In this document: in pieces, positions 1 to 7,350 of the stretch
Numbering within the stretch: the first letter of the stretch is position 1
Layout: each line of letters starts with the position of its first letter
The notes under the pieces: model-generated
Told to the model about the DNA's origin: nothing
Seen by the model: only the letters and a program-made list of their open reading frames with translations
The model's database searches: none
Translations under genes and position numbers: made by a program
From: Halovenus sp.
Lineage (GTDB): Archaea; Halobacteriota; Halobacteria; Halobacteriales; Haloarculaceae
Length of the DNA stretch: 11,250 nucleotides
Assembly (NCBI GenBank): GCA_028275145.1
Contig: JAQCNG010000157.1
Coordinates: forward strand, 1 to 11,250
Reading direction: 5' to 3'

Positions 1-2400
1 ATCCGCATGCAGGACATCGACAACGTCGGCAAGACCGGCCGTCACACGATGGCCTTCGAGATGATGGGTCACCACGCGTTCAACGCCGACGAGGGGACCG
101 ACTACGCCTACGAGGGGGAGGTCTACTGGAAGGAGGAGTGTGTGGCCTACTGCGAGGGGTTCTTCGAGCGGTTCGGGGTCGACCTGGAGGAGCTGGTCTA
201 CATCGAGTACCCCTGGTGTGGCGGCGGCAACGCCGGGCCCGCGCTGGAGGTCATCTACCGGGGACTCGAACTCGCGACGCTCGTGTTCATGTCGATGGAG
301 CGCGACCCGGACGGTGAGTACGAACTCCACGACGGCAACAGCTACAGCCTGATGGACCGCCGCATCGTCGACACCGGCTACGGTCTGGAGCGCTGGACCT
401 GGATGTCACAGGGCACGCCCACCGTCTACGAGGCGATCTACCCCGAGATGATCGACACGCTCACCGAGAGCGTCGGCATCGAGCACACCGAGGAGGAGGC
501 CGCCATCGTCCACGACGCGGCACGGCTCTCGGGCACGCTCGACATCGACGACGTCGACGACGTTGAGGCCGCCCGCGCGGAGATTGCCGGGGAACTCGGC
601 GTCGACGTCGACCGGTTGCGGGCGCTGGTCGAGCCACTGGAGGATATCTACGCAATCGCCGACCACAGCCGGACGCTGGCGTACATGCTCGGGGACGGCA
701 TCGTCCCGTCGAACGTGGGGACGGGCTATCTGGCGCGGATGGTGCTGCGTCGGCTGAAACGGCTCGCCGACGGCGTCGGCGTGGACGCGCCGCTCGACGA
801 ACTCGTGGACATACAGGCCGAGCGACTCGGCTACCAGAACCGCGACACAGTCCGCGAGGTGGTCCGCACCGAGGTCGAAAAGTACCGTGAGACGCTGGCC
901 CGGGGCGAGCGCCGTGTCGAGAGTCTCGCCGAGGAGTACGCCCGCGAGGGTGTGCCAATCCCCGCGGGCGAACTGGTCGAACTGTACGACTCCCACGGCA
1001 TCCAGCCCGACACGGTCGAGGAGATTGCGAGCGAGCACGGCGTCGACGTCGCGGCTCCGGACGACTTCTACGCGCTCGTGGCCGACCGCCACGAGGGCGG
1101 TCAGGCCGAGGAGACTGTCGACAGCGAGGACGAACGCCGGTTCACAGACCTGCCAGAGACCGACCGGCTCTACTACGAGGACCAGAGCCGCATGGAGTTC
1201 GAGGCGATGGTGCTTGCGGTGATCGAGCGCGAGGACCGGGAGGGGGCAGACTACGACGTGGTGCTCGACCAGACGATGTTCTACCCCGAGGGCGGCGGAC
1301 AGCCGGCCGACCACGGGACACTGTCGACCGACGACCTGACTGTCGACGTGCTCGACGTCCAGCAGGTGGGTGACGTGGTGGTCCACCGGACCGACGGCGA
1401 CCCGGGGACCGGCGAGTTCGTCCGCGGGACAATCGACAGGGAGCGACGGATGCGGCACATGCGCCACCACACCGCCACCCACATTGTCGGCCACGCCGCC
1501 CGGCAGGTGCTGGGCGAGCACATCCGGCAGGCCGGCGCACAGAAAGGCACCGACAGTGCCCGACTGGACGTGCAACACTACGAGTCCGTCACCGAGGAGG
1601 AGGTGACAGCGATCGAGCGCCGCGCAAACAACCTGGTGATGGCCGACGAGCGGGTCACACAGGAGTGGCTCGACCGCAACGAGGCCGAGAAGCGCCACGG
1701 GTTCGACATCTACCAGGGCGGCATCCCCGAGGGCGAGCAGGTCCGGCTCATCCAGACCGGCCCCGACACGCAGGCCTGTGGCGGCACCCACGTCTCCTAC
1801 ACCGGCGAGGTCGGCACAATCAAGCTACTCAACACCGAGCGGGTGCAGGACGGTGTGGTCCGACTGAGCTACGCCGCGGGCGAGGCGGCAATCGAGGCGG
1901 TCCAGCGCACCGAGCGCCGTCTCGCAGCGACCGCCGACGTGCTCGACGTGAGCCCCGCGGAGGTGCCCGAAACCGCCGAGCGCTTCTTCGAGGAGTGGAA
2001 GGCCCGGGGCAAGCGCATCGAGCAACTGAAAGAGGAACTCGCGCAGGCCCGCGCGAGCGGTGGCGACGACGGCGAGGAGGTCGACCTCGACGGGACGAGC
2101 GCCGTCGTCCAGCGGCTGGACGGCGACATGGAGCAGTTGCGCGCCACCGCGAACGCGCTCGTCGAGGAGGGCAAGGTCGCGGTCGTCGGCTCCGCCGCGG
2201 ACGGCGCACAGTTCGTCGTCGCGGTGCCCGACGGCGTGGCCGTCGACGCCGGCGACGTGGTCGGCAAACTCGCACGCCGGGTCGGCGGGGGCGGCGGCGG
2301 CCCGCCGGAGTTCGCGCAGGGCGGTGGCCCCGACGGCGAGGCCCTGGAGGAGGCACTCGCCGAGGCGCCCGAGATTCTCCACGAGGGACTCGGGGACTGA
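1..2400 (+). CDS. alaS: Alanyl-tRNA synthetase, archaeal type, 5' end outside window
   Basis: Charges tRNA-Ala with alanine and hydrolyses mischarged Ser/Gly-tRNA in the cytoplasm. The frame is open from base 1 and ends with TGA, giving 799 residues; archaeal AlaRS is usually about 900, so roughly the first 100-130 residues lie upstream. Visible parts are the catalytic-core segment [21 protein letters not shown], the glycine-rich [12 protein letters not shown] (about 215-255), class II motif 3 DTGYGLERW (about 370-396), the editing-site [10 protein letters not shown] (about 1465-1495), and CGGTHV with its zinc-ligand Cys and His (from 1777). The C-terminal DHHA1/C-Ala region has the [18 protein letters not shown] oligo-glycine loop. 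All key residues inside the window are intact. A hairpin follows the stop directly. The long antisense frame beneath it (406-1791) is a GC-codon shadow. Confidence 0.97.
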   Translation: MRMQDIDNVGKTGRHTMAFEMMGHHAFNADEGTDYAYEGEVYWKEECVAYCEGFFERFGVDLEELVYIEYPWCGGGNAGPALEVIYRGLELATLVFMSMERDPDGEYELHDGNSYSLMDRRIVDTGYGLERWTWMSQGTPTVYEAIYPEMIDTLTESVGIEHTEEEAAIVHDAARLSGTLDIDDVDDVEAARAEIAGELGVDVDRLRALVEPLEDIYAIADHSRTLAYMLGDGIVPSNVGTGYLARMVLRRLKRLADGVGVDAPLDELVDIQAERLGYQNRDTVREVVRTEVEKYRETLARGERRVESLAEEYAREGVPIPAGELVELYDSHGIQPDTVEEIASEHGVDVAAPDDFYALVADRHEGGQAEETVDSEDERRFTDLPETDRLYYEDQSRMEFEAMVLAVIEREDREGADYDVVLDQTMFYPEGGGQPADHGTLSTDDLTVDVLDVQQVGDVVVHRTDGDPGTGEFVRGTIDRERRMRHMRHHTATHIVGHAARQVLGEHIRQAGAQKGTDSARLDVQHYESVTEEEVTAIERRANNLVMADERVTQEWLDRNEAEKRHGFDIYQGGIPEGEQVRLIQTGPDTQACGGTHVSYTGEVGTIKLLNTERVQDGVVRLSYAAGEAAIEAVQRTERRLAATADVLDVSPAEVPETAERFFEEWKARGKRIEQLKEELAQARASGGDDGEEVDLDGTSAVVQRLDGDMEQLRATANALVEEGKVAVVGSAADGAQFVVAVPDGVAVDAGDVVGKLARRVGGGGGGPPEFAQGGGPDGEALEEALAEAPEILHEGLGD

Positions 2401-2418
2401 GAACGGGGCCACCCGTTC
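2401..2418 (+). terminator. Hairpin directly after the alaS stop, possible terminator
   Basis: A perfect 7-bp stem, GAACGGG pairing with CCCGTTC around a GCCA loop, begins at the base after the alaS TGA. No T-run follows, and archaeal termination usually depends on one, so this may instead be an mRNA 3'-end stabiliser or processing structure. The stem is seen; the function is inferred. Confidence 0.35.
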
Positions 2419-2446
2419 CGTGGGCAATCCCGGGCCACGGCGACCA

Positions 2447-2457
2447 AACGCTCAAGC
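2447..2457 (+). promoter_or_regulatory. Weak TATA-like promoter for the creatininase-family gene
   Basis: AAACGCTCAAG lies about 27-37 bases before the ATG at 2484. That is the usual place for a haloarchaeal TATA box serving a leaderless transcript. The match is degenerate (CTCAAG instead of something like CTTAAG), so readthrough from alaS is a real alternative. Confidence 0.35.
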
Positions 2458-2483
2458 CCGCGCCCGCCGAACACAGAACAGTC

Positions 2484-3251
2484 ATGACAGCACCAGATAC
2501 GGTACGGCTGGCGGAACTCACGTGGCCGGAGGTCGGGCGGGCAATCGAGTCGGGAACCGATACGGTGGTCATCGGCGTGGGCGCGATAGAGCAACACGGC
2601 CCGCATCTGCCGCTGGTGGTGGACACGCTGACCAGCGAGACCTACTCCCGGCGGGTCGCCGAGGAACTCGGTGACGCCCTGGCCGCGCCACCGGTCCGAC
2701 CCGGTTGTTCCGGTCACCACATGGAGTTTCCGGGGACCATCACGGTCCCGCCGGCGGTGCTGATGGACACGCTGCGGGCCTACTGTCGGTCACTCGACGA
2801 GCACGGGTTCGAGCATCTCGTGTTGCTGCCGACACACGGCGGGAACTTCGCGCCGGTCGACACCGTCGCGCCCGAGATTGCACGCGAGATCGACGCGTCG
2901 GTCATCGCGCTCTCGGACCTCGACGAGCAGATGGAACTGATGAACGAGGGGCTCCGGGCGGCCGGTGTCGAGTACGAGGAGCCGGTCATCCACGCGGGTG
3001 CCGCCGAGACGGCCATCTTGCTTGCGGTCGCCGAGGGACTCGTCCGAACGGAGGAACTCGAACTCGGACACGAGGGGCCGGTGTCGGTCACGCGACTGCT
3101 CAGTCAGGGGTTCGAGAGCATCACCGAGAACGGCGTGCTCGGCGACCCCCGCGAGGCGACCGCCGAGGCCGGCGAGGAGATACTCGACCGGTTGACCGCG
3201 GCCTACGTCGAGCGCATCGAGCGCGAGCGGGCGGCAGTCGAGCCGGAGTGA
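2484..3251 (+). CDS. Creatininase-family metal-dependent amidohydrolase
   Basis: 255 residues, the normal length for the creatininase superfamily. The metal-site pattern is intact: E36-x-H38 in GAIEQHGPHLPL, D47 in VVDT, H118 in PTHGGNF, and E175 in HAGAAET. GCSGHHMEFPGT (74-85) is also typical. Family members hydrolyse cyclic amides or formamides with Zn, Mn or Fe. In archaea the best-known member is ArfB, which deformylates the formamidopyrimidine intermediate of riboflavin and F420 synthesis; this gene could be ArfB or an uncharacterised relative, and nothing nearby decides. The ATG at 2484 is chosen because the conserved domain begins soon after it and a TATA-like element sits at the leaderless distance. 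The same frame stays open back into alaS, but that part is arginine-rich noise. The gene converges on the SDR gene with 51 bases between stops. Confidence 0.9.
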   Translation: MTAPDTVRLAELTWPEVGRAIESGTDTVVIGVGAIEQHGPHLPLVVDTLTSETYSRRVAEELGDALAAPPVRPGCSGHHMEFPGTITVPPAVLMDTLRAYCRSLDEHGFEHLVLLPTHGGNFAPVDTVAPEIAREIDASVIALSDLDEQMELMNEGLRAAGVEYEEPVIHAGAAETAILLAVAEGLVRTEELELGHEGPVSVTRLLSQGFESITENGVLGDPREATAEAGEEILDRLTAAYVERIERERAAVEPE

Positions 3252-3283
3252 CGCGCCGGGACTGTGTGACAACCGGTCCACAG

Positions 3284-3297
3284 ACCCGCGAACGGGT
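3284..3297. terminator. Short hairpin between convergent stops
   Basis: ACCCG and CGGGT form a perfect 5-bp stem around a CGAA tetraloop in the 51-base gap between the convergent creatininase-family and SDR genes. It is too short to be more than a weak candidate, and no T-run accompanies it on either strand. Confidence 0.2.
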
Positions 3298-3302
3298 GCC
3301 GC

Positions 3303-4082
3303 TCAGACTTCCGGCGACTCCATGATGTCGGGGACGCCAGCGGCGGTGACCGTCTCGCCGACGACAAACGAGGCGGCAGGGCTGGCGAGAAACTGCGCAA
3401 CGTCGGCGATCTCCTCGCTCAGCCCCATGCGGCGCTCGACTTCCGAGCGGTCGACGCTGTCGGCACTGATGCCCATCTGGGACTCGACACCAGGGGTGGC
3501 GACGAAACCCGGCGCGATGCAGTTGACGCGGACGCCGTTGCCGGCCCACTCGTGGGCCAGCGTGGTCGTCAGGTTGATGACGCCCGCCTTTGCGGCGGCG
3601 TAGTGGCTCATGTAGGGCGCGCCCTGCTGGCCGGCGACACTGGCGAGGTTGACAACCGCTCCGCCGCCGTCGGCCAGCGCGTCGCCCGCGGCCTGCGTGC
3701 AGTGGTAGGTGCCGTGCAGGTTGATATCGACGATTGTCTTCCAGCCGTTCTCGCTGATGGTGTCGAACGAGGCCATGAAACTCGCACCCGCGTTGTTCAC
3801 GAGCGTGTCGAGGCCGCCGAACGTCTCGACGGTGGCCTCGACGAGCGCCGCGACGGCCTCGGGGTCGGTCACGTCACACTCGATTGCGAGCGCATCGCCC
3901 GGCCGGTCGCTCCCGGTGATACCCTCGGCCACCGGGTCGACGTTGTCCTGCTCGCGCGAGCAGACCACCACGTCCGCGCCGCCGGCGGCGAACTGCTCGG
4001 CTATCTCCCGTCCGATGCCGCTCGACGCGCCGGTGACCAGCGCCGTCTGGTCCCCGACGCCGAACCGCTCGCTCGGGTCCAT
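3303..4082 (-). CDS. Short-chain dehydrogenase/reductase (SDR), probably NADP-linked
   Basis: 259 residues, a complete classical SDR. Cofactor motif TGASSGIG is at 17-24, N96-N97-A-G after beta4, structural N121, and the catalytic set S148, Y161 and K165 (Y-x3-K). Arg43 just after beta2 (CSREQ) suggests NADP(H), a family-based inference. The end is unusual: GETVTAAGVPDI replaces the common TGQ-x-VDGG ending and resembles SDRs related to fabG or enoyl-CoA reductases, so substrate cannot be assigned. The ATG start at 4082 is supported by a TATA box about 27 bases upstream. It is divergent from the carotenoid oxygenase gene and shares its control region; oxidation or reduction of an apocarotenoid aldehyde is possible but unproven. 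Confidence 0.93.
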   Translation of the reverse strand: MDPSERFGVGDQTALVTGASSGIGREIAEQFAAGGADVVVCSREQDNVDPVAEGITGSDRPGDALAIECDVTDPEAVAALVEATVETFGGLDTLVNNAGASFMASFDTISENGWKTIVDINLHGTYHCTQAAGDALADGGGAVVNLASVAGQQGAPYMSHYAAAKAGVINLTTTLAHEWAGNGVRVNCIAPGFVATPGVESQMGISADSVDRSEVERRMGLSEEIADVAQFLASPAASFVVGETVTAAGVPDIMESPEV

Positions 4083-4106
4083 GCCTCTGCCGAGGGGTGC
4101 CAGCGA

Positions 4107-4114
4107 CTTAAACC
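4107..4114 (-). promoter_or_regulatory. TATA box of the SDR gene
   Basis: On the minus strand this reads GGTTTAAG, centred about 28 bases upstream of the ATG at 4082. Position and sequence fit a haloarchaeal TATA box with transcription starting at or next to the start codon (leaderless mRNA). Confidence 0.65.
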
Positions 4115-4158
4115 GAACTCACCCACGCCGGCAGCGCGGCGGCGTCGCCCGCACAGGC

Positions 4159-4221
4159 CGGGCACACTGTCCGTCCAAGGAGCGGCGGTTCTGCCAGGGC
4201 AGCGGCCGGACAGAGTGCTCG
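4159..4221. repeat. Imperfect inverted repeat in the SDR/carotenoid oxygenase divergent region
   Basis: Arms at 4159-4173 and 4207-4221 match in 13 of 15 positions (core CTGTCCG and CGGACAG), 33 bases apart. A smaller palindrome, CTGCC-AG-GGCAG, lies between them at 4191-4202. It lies upstream of both promoters, so it could be a regulator site or a folded RNA, or simply chance in GC-rich DNA. The repeat is seen; any role is inferred. Confidence 0.35.
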
Positions 4222-4261
4222 CCACGGACGCCTGTTCGGCGGTGTTGCACAGCGACGCAGT

Positions 4262-4269
4262 CGTTATGC
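4262..4269 (+). promoter_or_regulatory. TATA-like box of the carotenoid oxygenase gene
   Basis: CGTTATGC is centred about 27 bases upstream of the GTG at 4292, the spacing expected for a leaderless haloarchaeal transcript. The match to consensus is moderate. No Shine-Dalgarno sequence precedes the GTG, which fits leaderless translation. Confidence 0.5.
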
Positions 4270-4276
4270 CTGCACA

Positions 4277-4296
4277 GACACAACAACGGTTGTGTC
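4277..4296. promoter_or_regulatory. Perfect 8-4-8 inverted repeat over the carotenoid oxygenase start, candidate operator
   Basis: GACACAAC and GTTGTGTC are exact inverted copies separated by AACG. The palindrome lies between the TATA-like box and the coding start and covers the GTG start codon at 4292-4294. A dimeric repressor bound there would cover the predicted transcription start. If the mRNA does have a leader, the same sequence would fold into a stem burying the start codon. The palindrome is seen; the operator role is inferred. Confidence 0.5.
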
Positions 4297-5698
4297 AAAG
4301 TCGAACGGCTCAGGTTTTCGCTCGCTGACAGAGGAACGGAGCGGTTACAGCCCGGCAGTCGAGGGGACCATCCCGGAGTGGCTCTCGGGAACGCTCGTGC
4401 GCAACGGACCGGGATTGTTCGAGGCCGGCGGCCAGCGGGTCAATCACTGGTTCGACGGTCTGGCGATGCTCCGCCGGTACGCCTTCGACGACGGGGCGGT
4501 GACCTACTCGAACCGGTTTCTCCGGACAGAGGCCTACGAGGATGCGATGGACGGCCGCCTGACCGGGCAGTTCGGGACCGACACCCGGAGTCGCTGGCAG
4601 CGTCTCACCGAGTTTCTGCGTTCGCTCGGCCCGCCGGAGCCAACCGACAACACGAACGTCCACGTCGCCCGTATCGACGGCGAGTACGTCGCACTCACCG
4701 AGGCCCCCCGGCGGGTCGCGTTCGACCCGGAGACACTCGCCACCCGCGGCGAGTTCACCTTCGACGACGACCTGACCGAACACGTCACCGCCGCCCACCT
4801 CGTCGACGACCCGCACCGCGAGGAGCTGGTCGGCTTCACCACCCAGTTTGGACTGTCCCCGGAGTACCACCTCTACCGGGTGCCCGCAGGCAGTCGCGAG
4901 CGCGAGCGCATCACCTCGCTCGAGGCCCGCGGGCCCGCCTACATCCACGACGTCAGTGTCACCGAGGACCACGTCGTGCTCGTGGAGCCACCGCTCGTGC
5001 TGTCGGTGCTGCGGGCGCTCAGCCCGCTCTCGCAGGGGCCGGTCGACATGCTCGACTGGCGGCCCGAGAAGCCGACCCGCGTCCTCGTCGTCGACCGCGA
5101 GACCGGCGACCTGGTCGTGGAGTCGACCGTCGAGGCCGCGTTTGTCTTCCATCACGTGAACGCCTACGTCGACGACGGCACGGTCGTGCTCGATCTGGTG
5201 GAGTTCCCGAACGGCGATATCGTCGACGCGATGTCGATGTCGGAACTCGACGGCGACGGGTACCCGGATATCGACGACGGCCACCTCGTGCGCTACCGCA
5301 TCGACACCGCGACAGCAGAGCTCGAGCAGTCCCGACTGTACGACGGCGGCATCGAACTCCCGCGGGTGCCCCGCGACCGGGTCGGGCGGCGACACCGCTA
5401 CGCCTACGGGCAGGTGACAGACCGCGAGGGGGCAAACGGACTCGTGAAGGTCGACTGCGAGACCGGCACCGCCCAGGAGTGGTGGGAGCGGTCAGTCTAC
5501 GTGGAGGAACCACTGCCCGTCCAGCATCCAGACCCCGACAGCGAGGACGACGGTGTGGTGCTGGCGACGGCGCTTGACGTCGAGCGTGACCGGACCACAC
5601 TGATGGTGTTCGACGCCGCGACGCTCGACGTGCGGGGGCGTGTCCCGCTGCCACACGCCGAACCGTTCGGCTTCCACGGCCGGTTTTTCCGGGAGTGA
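4292..5698 (+). CDS. Carotenoid oxygenase (carotenoid cleavage dioxygenase, RPE65 family)
   Basis: 468 residues, the usual length for prokaryotic members of this seven-bladed propeller family. These are non-haem Fe(II) enzymes that cleave carotenoids or apocarotenoids to aldehydes. The N-terminal family signature GTLVRNGPGLFE is at 33-44, followed by NHWFDGLAML. All four expected iron-binding histidines can be placed: H169 (AAHLVDD), H219 (YIHDVSVTEDH), H287 (FHHVNAY) and H462 (GFHGRFF) near the C-terminus. SEDDGVVLATALD (417-429) is the typical late motif. The GTG start fits the upstream TATA-like box and leaves a short leader before the first family motif. Retinal production is possible, but haloarchaea normally make retinal with Brp/Blh proteins, so the substrate is open. 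The stop lies 1 base from the stop of the convergent next gene. Confidence 0.93.
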   Translation: MSKSNGSGFRSLTEERSGYSPAVEGTIPEWLSGTLVRNGPGLFEAGGQRVNHWFDGLAMLRRYAFDDGAVTYSNRFLRTEAYEDAMDGRLTGQFGTDTRSRWQRLTEFLRSLGPPEPTDNTNVHVARIDGEYVALTEAPRRVAFDPETLATRGEFTFDDDLTEHVTAAHLVDDPHREELVGFTTQFGLSPEYHLYRVPAGSRERERITSLEARGPAYIHDVSVTEDHVVLVEPPLVLSVLRALSPLSQGPVDMLDWRPEKPTRVLVVDRETGDLVVESTVEAAFVFHHVNAYVDDGTVVLDLVEFPNGDIVDAMSMSELDGDGYPDIDDGHLVRYRIDTATAELEQSRLYDGGIELPRVPRDRVGRRHRYAYGQVTDREGANGLVKVDCETGTAQEWWERSVYVEEPLPVQHPDPDSEDDGVVLATALDVERDRTTLMVFDAATLDVRGRVPLPHAEPFGFHGRFFRE

Positions 5699-5699
5699 C

Positions 5700-6635
5700 T
5701 CACCCCAGACGGTCGAACAGCGCCTGCACGTCGAAGATTGTGACGTCGGTTGGGTCAGGGTCGTCGTTGAAGTTGAACGCCGCCGGGTTGTCCTGGACGG
5801 CGATACTGTCGAGGTGGGTGAAAAGCGCCTGCACGTCGAAGATGTCGAAACTGCCGTTGCCGTCGACGTCCTCGAAGCGACCGTCTCCATCGAGGTCCTG
5901 GGGTGGGTTGTCGAAGCCCGGCAGCGACGGTGGTCCCGCGGGGAGGGTCGCGTCCAGCATCGTCGCCTCGGCGGACGTGATCGTCACAGTCTGGCTGACC
6001 GGCTTGAACCCGCCTTTCGTTATCTCGATGACGTATTCCCCGGGCGAGGCCGCGAGGGCGTACTGTCCGTCCCCGTCGCTCGTTGTGGCGGTGACCTGGC
6101 TGTCGTTCTCGAGCAACACAATCTGGGCCCCCGAGAGGCGGTTGTCGAACTCGTCGGTGACAACGCCGATGACCGCGCCGGGGTCCGGCGGTTCGAGCGT
6201 GACGTCGACCGACACCGTCTCGCCGGACTCCTCGATACTGACGGTGTCCTGGAACGTGCTGTACCCCGACTTCTCGACGGTGAAATCGTAGGTGGCGGGT
6301 TCGGCGGAGAGCCCGTACTGGCCGTCCGTGTCCGTCTGGTCGGTGGCGACCGCGGTGTCACCGTCGGCCAGGGTCACTGTGGCGTTGGGGACCGCGGAAC
6401 CCCCCTGGTTGGTGACGGTGCCGACCACTGTGCCCTGGTCCTGGGCCAGTGCGGTCGACAGCGAGAGGTGCGTGACCGTCGTCCCGGCCAGCACACCCCC
6501 GGCCGTCACCAGGAGATGACGACGACCGAGCGTGTCGCTTGTCTGGCCGGTGTCTGTCGGTTCCTGTTCGTCCAGCCCGGAGCGCACCCCCCGGCTGTCG
6601 GTCTCACTGCCATCCCCCGGTGACACGCGCCACAT
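5700..6635 (-). CDS. Tat-exported protein with two carboxypeptidase-regulatory-like domains and a dockerin-like C-terminus
   Basis: 311 residues from the ATG at 6635. GRRHLLVTAGGVLAGTT (37-53) looks like a twin-arginine signal, with likely cleavage after ALA at 64; no lipobox Cys follows, so release or non-lipid anchoring is expected. Residues about 67-147 and 154-231 are two related beta-sandwich repeats of the CarboxypepD_reg type (G-x-V-x-D/N...G-x-Y...G-x-Y/F-x-(V/I)). Residues 244-311 hold DLDGDGRFEDVDGNGSFDIFDVQALF and a second F-x-F-N-D-D...DVTIFDVQALF half, a dockerin-like EF-hand pair found on haloarchaeal exported proteins. No catalytic domain is present, so an adhesive or scaffold role is likely but inferred. 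The frame extends to a GTG at 6683; the ATG is preferred because a TATA-like box lies 26-31 bases before it. A GTG at 6587 would give a more usual distance to the twin Arg. Confidence 0.85.
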   Translation of the reverse strand: MWRVSPGDGSETDSRGVRSGLDEQEPTDTGQTSDTLGRRHLLVTAGGVLAGTTVTHLSLSTALAQDQGTVVGTVTNQGGSAVPNATVTLADGDTAVATDQTDTDGQYGLSAEPATYDFTVEKSGYSTFQDTVSIEESGETVSVDVTLEPPDPGAVIGVVTDEFDNRLSGAQIVLLENDSQVTATTSDGDGQYALAASPGEYVIEITKGGFKPVSQTVTITSAEATMLDATLPAGPPSLPGFDNPPQDLDGDGRFEDVDGNGSFDIFDVQALFTHLDSIAVQDNPAAFNFNDDPDPTDVTIFDVQALFDRLG

Positions 6636-6660
6636 GTCTGGTACTCTCGCATGCTCGGAG

Positions 6661-6666
6661 TATGTA
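6661..6666 (-). promoter_or_regulatory. TATA-like box of the exported dockerin-like protein gene
   Basis: TACATA on the minus strand lies 26-31 bases upstream of the ATG at 6635. It supports that start and a leaderless mRNA. The match to consensus is modest. Confidence 0.4.
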
Positions 6667-6797
6667 CCTTTCGTCAGCGCCACACAGACAGAGAGCCGTC
6701 CACGCCGTCGGCAGCGGGTGGTGCGAGCGGCGACGCGACCGACCGGCGGGCCGGGCCGTCGGTGTGTCCTCGCCCGGTTGGTCTCACAGGCGAGAGG

Positions 6798-6803
6798 TTA
6801 AGT
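6798..6803 (+). promoter_or_regulatory. TATA box of the MBF1-like regulator gene
   Basis: TTAAGT within GAGGTTAAGTG lies 23-28 bases before the ATG at 6826. It overlaps the alternative GTG start at 6802, so that upstream start would fall inside the promoter and is unlikely. Confidence 0.6.
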
Positions 6804-6825
6804 GTCCGCTCAACGTACTGAGGAC

Positions 6826-7323
6826 ATGGCCAAGTACTCGACTGGTGGTGGGCTCGACTCCGGCGACAGCTGCGAGCTCTGTGGTGCCGCCGGGGTCGAG
6901 ACACAGTCGGTGAACGTCGCGGGGGCACAGCTCGAGGTTTGCAGTGACTGTGCCCAGCACGACGACACCGCAAAACGCGACCAGCAAAGCTCCGACCGGA
7001 ACGAACAGGACCGCAAGCGAACCGCCGCACAGAACACCGCCCGCGTGTTCGACGCCACGAGGACCGACTCCACACACTGGGAGAGCGGGGCAGACTACGA
7101 CGACGACCAGCTCCCCTATCTGATCTCGGATTACGACGAGGTGGTCACCGAGGCCCGCCAGGGGGCCGGCTACCAGCTGGGCGAACTCGCCGACGAACTC
7201 GACATCGACGAGGGCGAACTGCTCGCGCTCGAACAGGGCCGGGCCATCCAGGCCGGACTCGGCGGCAGCGTCGTCGCCGCCGTCGAGGAGTTTCTCGGGA
7301 TATCGCTCGTCGACGATGACTGA
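6826..7323 (+). CDS. MBF1-like zinc-ribbon helix-turn-helix protein
   Basis: 165 residues. A short glycine-rich start (MAKYSTGGGL) leads into a zinc ribbon with C16-x2-C19 and C39-x2-C42. A polar, probably disordered linker (about 45-95) follows, then an HTH of the Cro/CI-like type (about 103-158: DYDEVVTEAR...LGELADELDIDEGELLALEQG). This order, zinc ribbon then HTH, is that of archaeal multiprotein bridging factor 1, which in eukaryotes links TBP to activators; the role in archaea is less clear. It may be a second MBF1 paralogue rather than the canonical one. The ATG is preferred over the upstream GTG at 6802 because of the promoter position. The HAD gene begins 27 bases after the stop in the same direction and is probably co-transcribed. 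Confidence 0.85.
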   Translation: MAKYSTGGGLDSGDSCELCGAAGVETQSVNVAGAQLEVCSDCAQHDDTAKRDQQSSDRNEQDRKRTAAQNTARVFDATRTDSTHWESGADYDDDQLPYLISDYDEVVTEARQGAGYQLGELADELDIDEGELLALEQGRAIQAGLGGSVVAAVEEFLGISLVDDD

Positions 7324-7350
7324 CCCGGGGCCCACGCGGCTCTGTGTACC

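Noticed and set aside
406..1791. Long antisense open frame under alaS (461 codons)
   Set aside because: It mirrors codon third-position GC bias of a certain AlaRS gene; the translation has no recognisable motif.
1665..2483. Upstream extension of the creatininase-family reading frame into alaS
   Set aside because: The extension is Arg/Gly noise; the family domain starts at 2484, where a TATA-like element is correctly spaced.
4093..4180. Minus-strand fragment reading TVCPACAGDAAALPAW, like a CPxC zinc knuckle
   Set aside because: Only one Cys pair, no start codon with support, and it runs through the SDR promoter; probably chance.
3709..5577. Plus-strand frame running across the SDR gene and the carotenoid oxygenase gene (622 codons)
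   Set aside because: Ser/Thr-rich then Arg-rich shadow translation over two genes with intact catalytic residues.
6738..6763. ACCGAC/GTCGGT inverted repeat upstream of the MBF1-like gene
   Set aside because: Only 6-base arms in a GC-rich stretch, 35 bases away from the TATA box; expected by chance.
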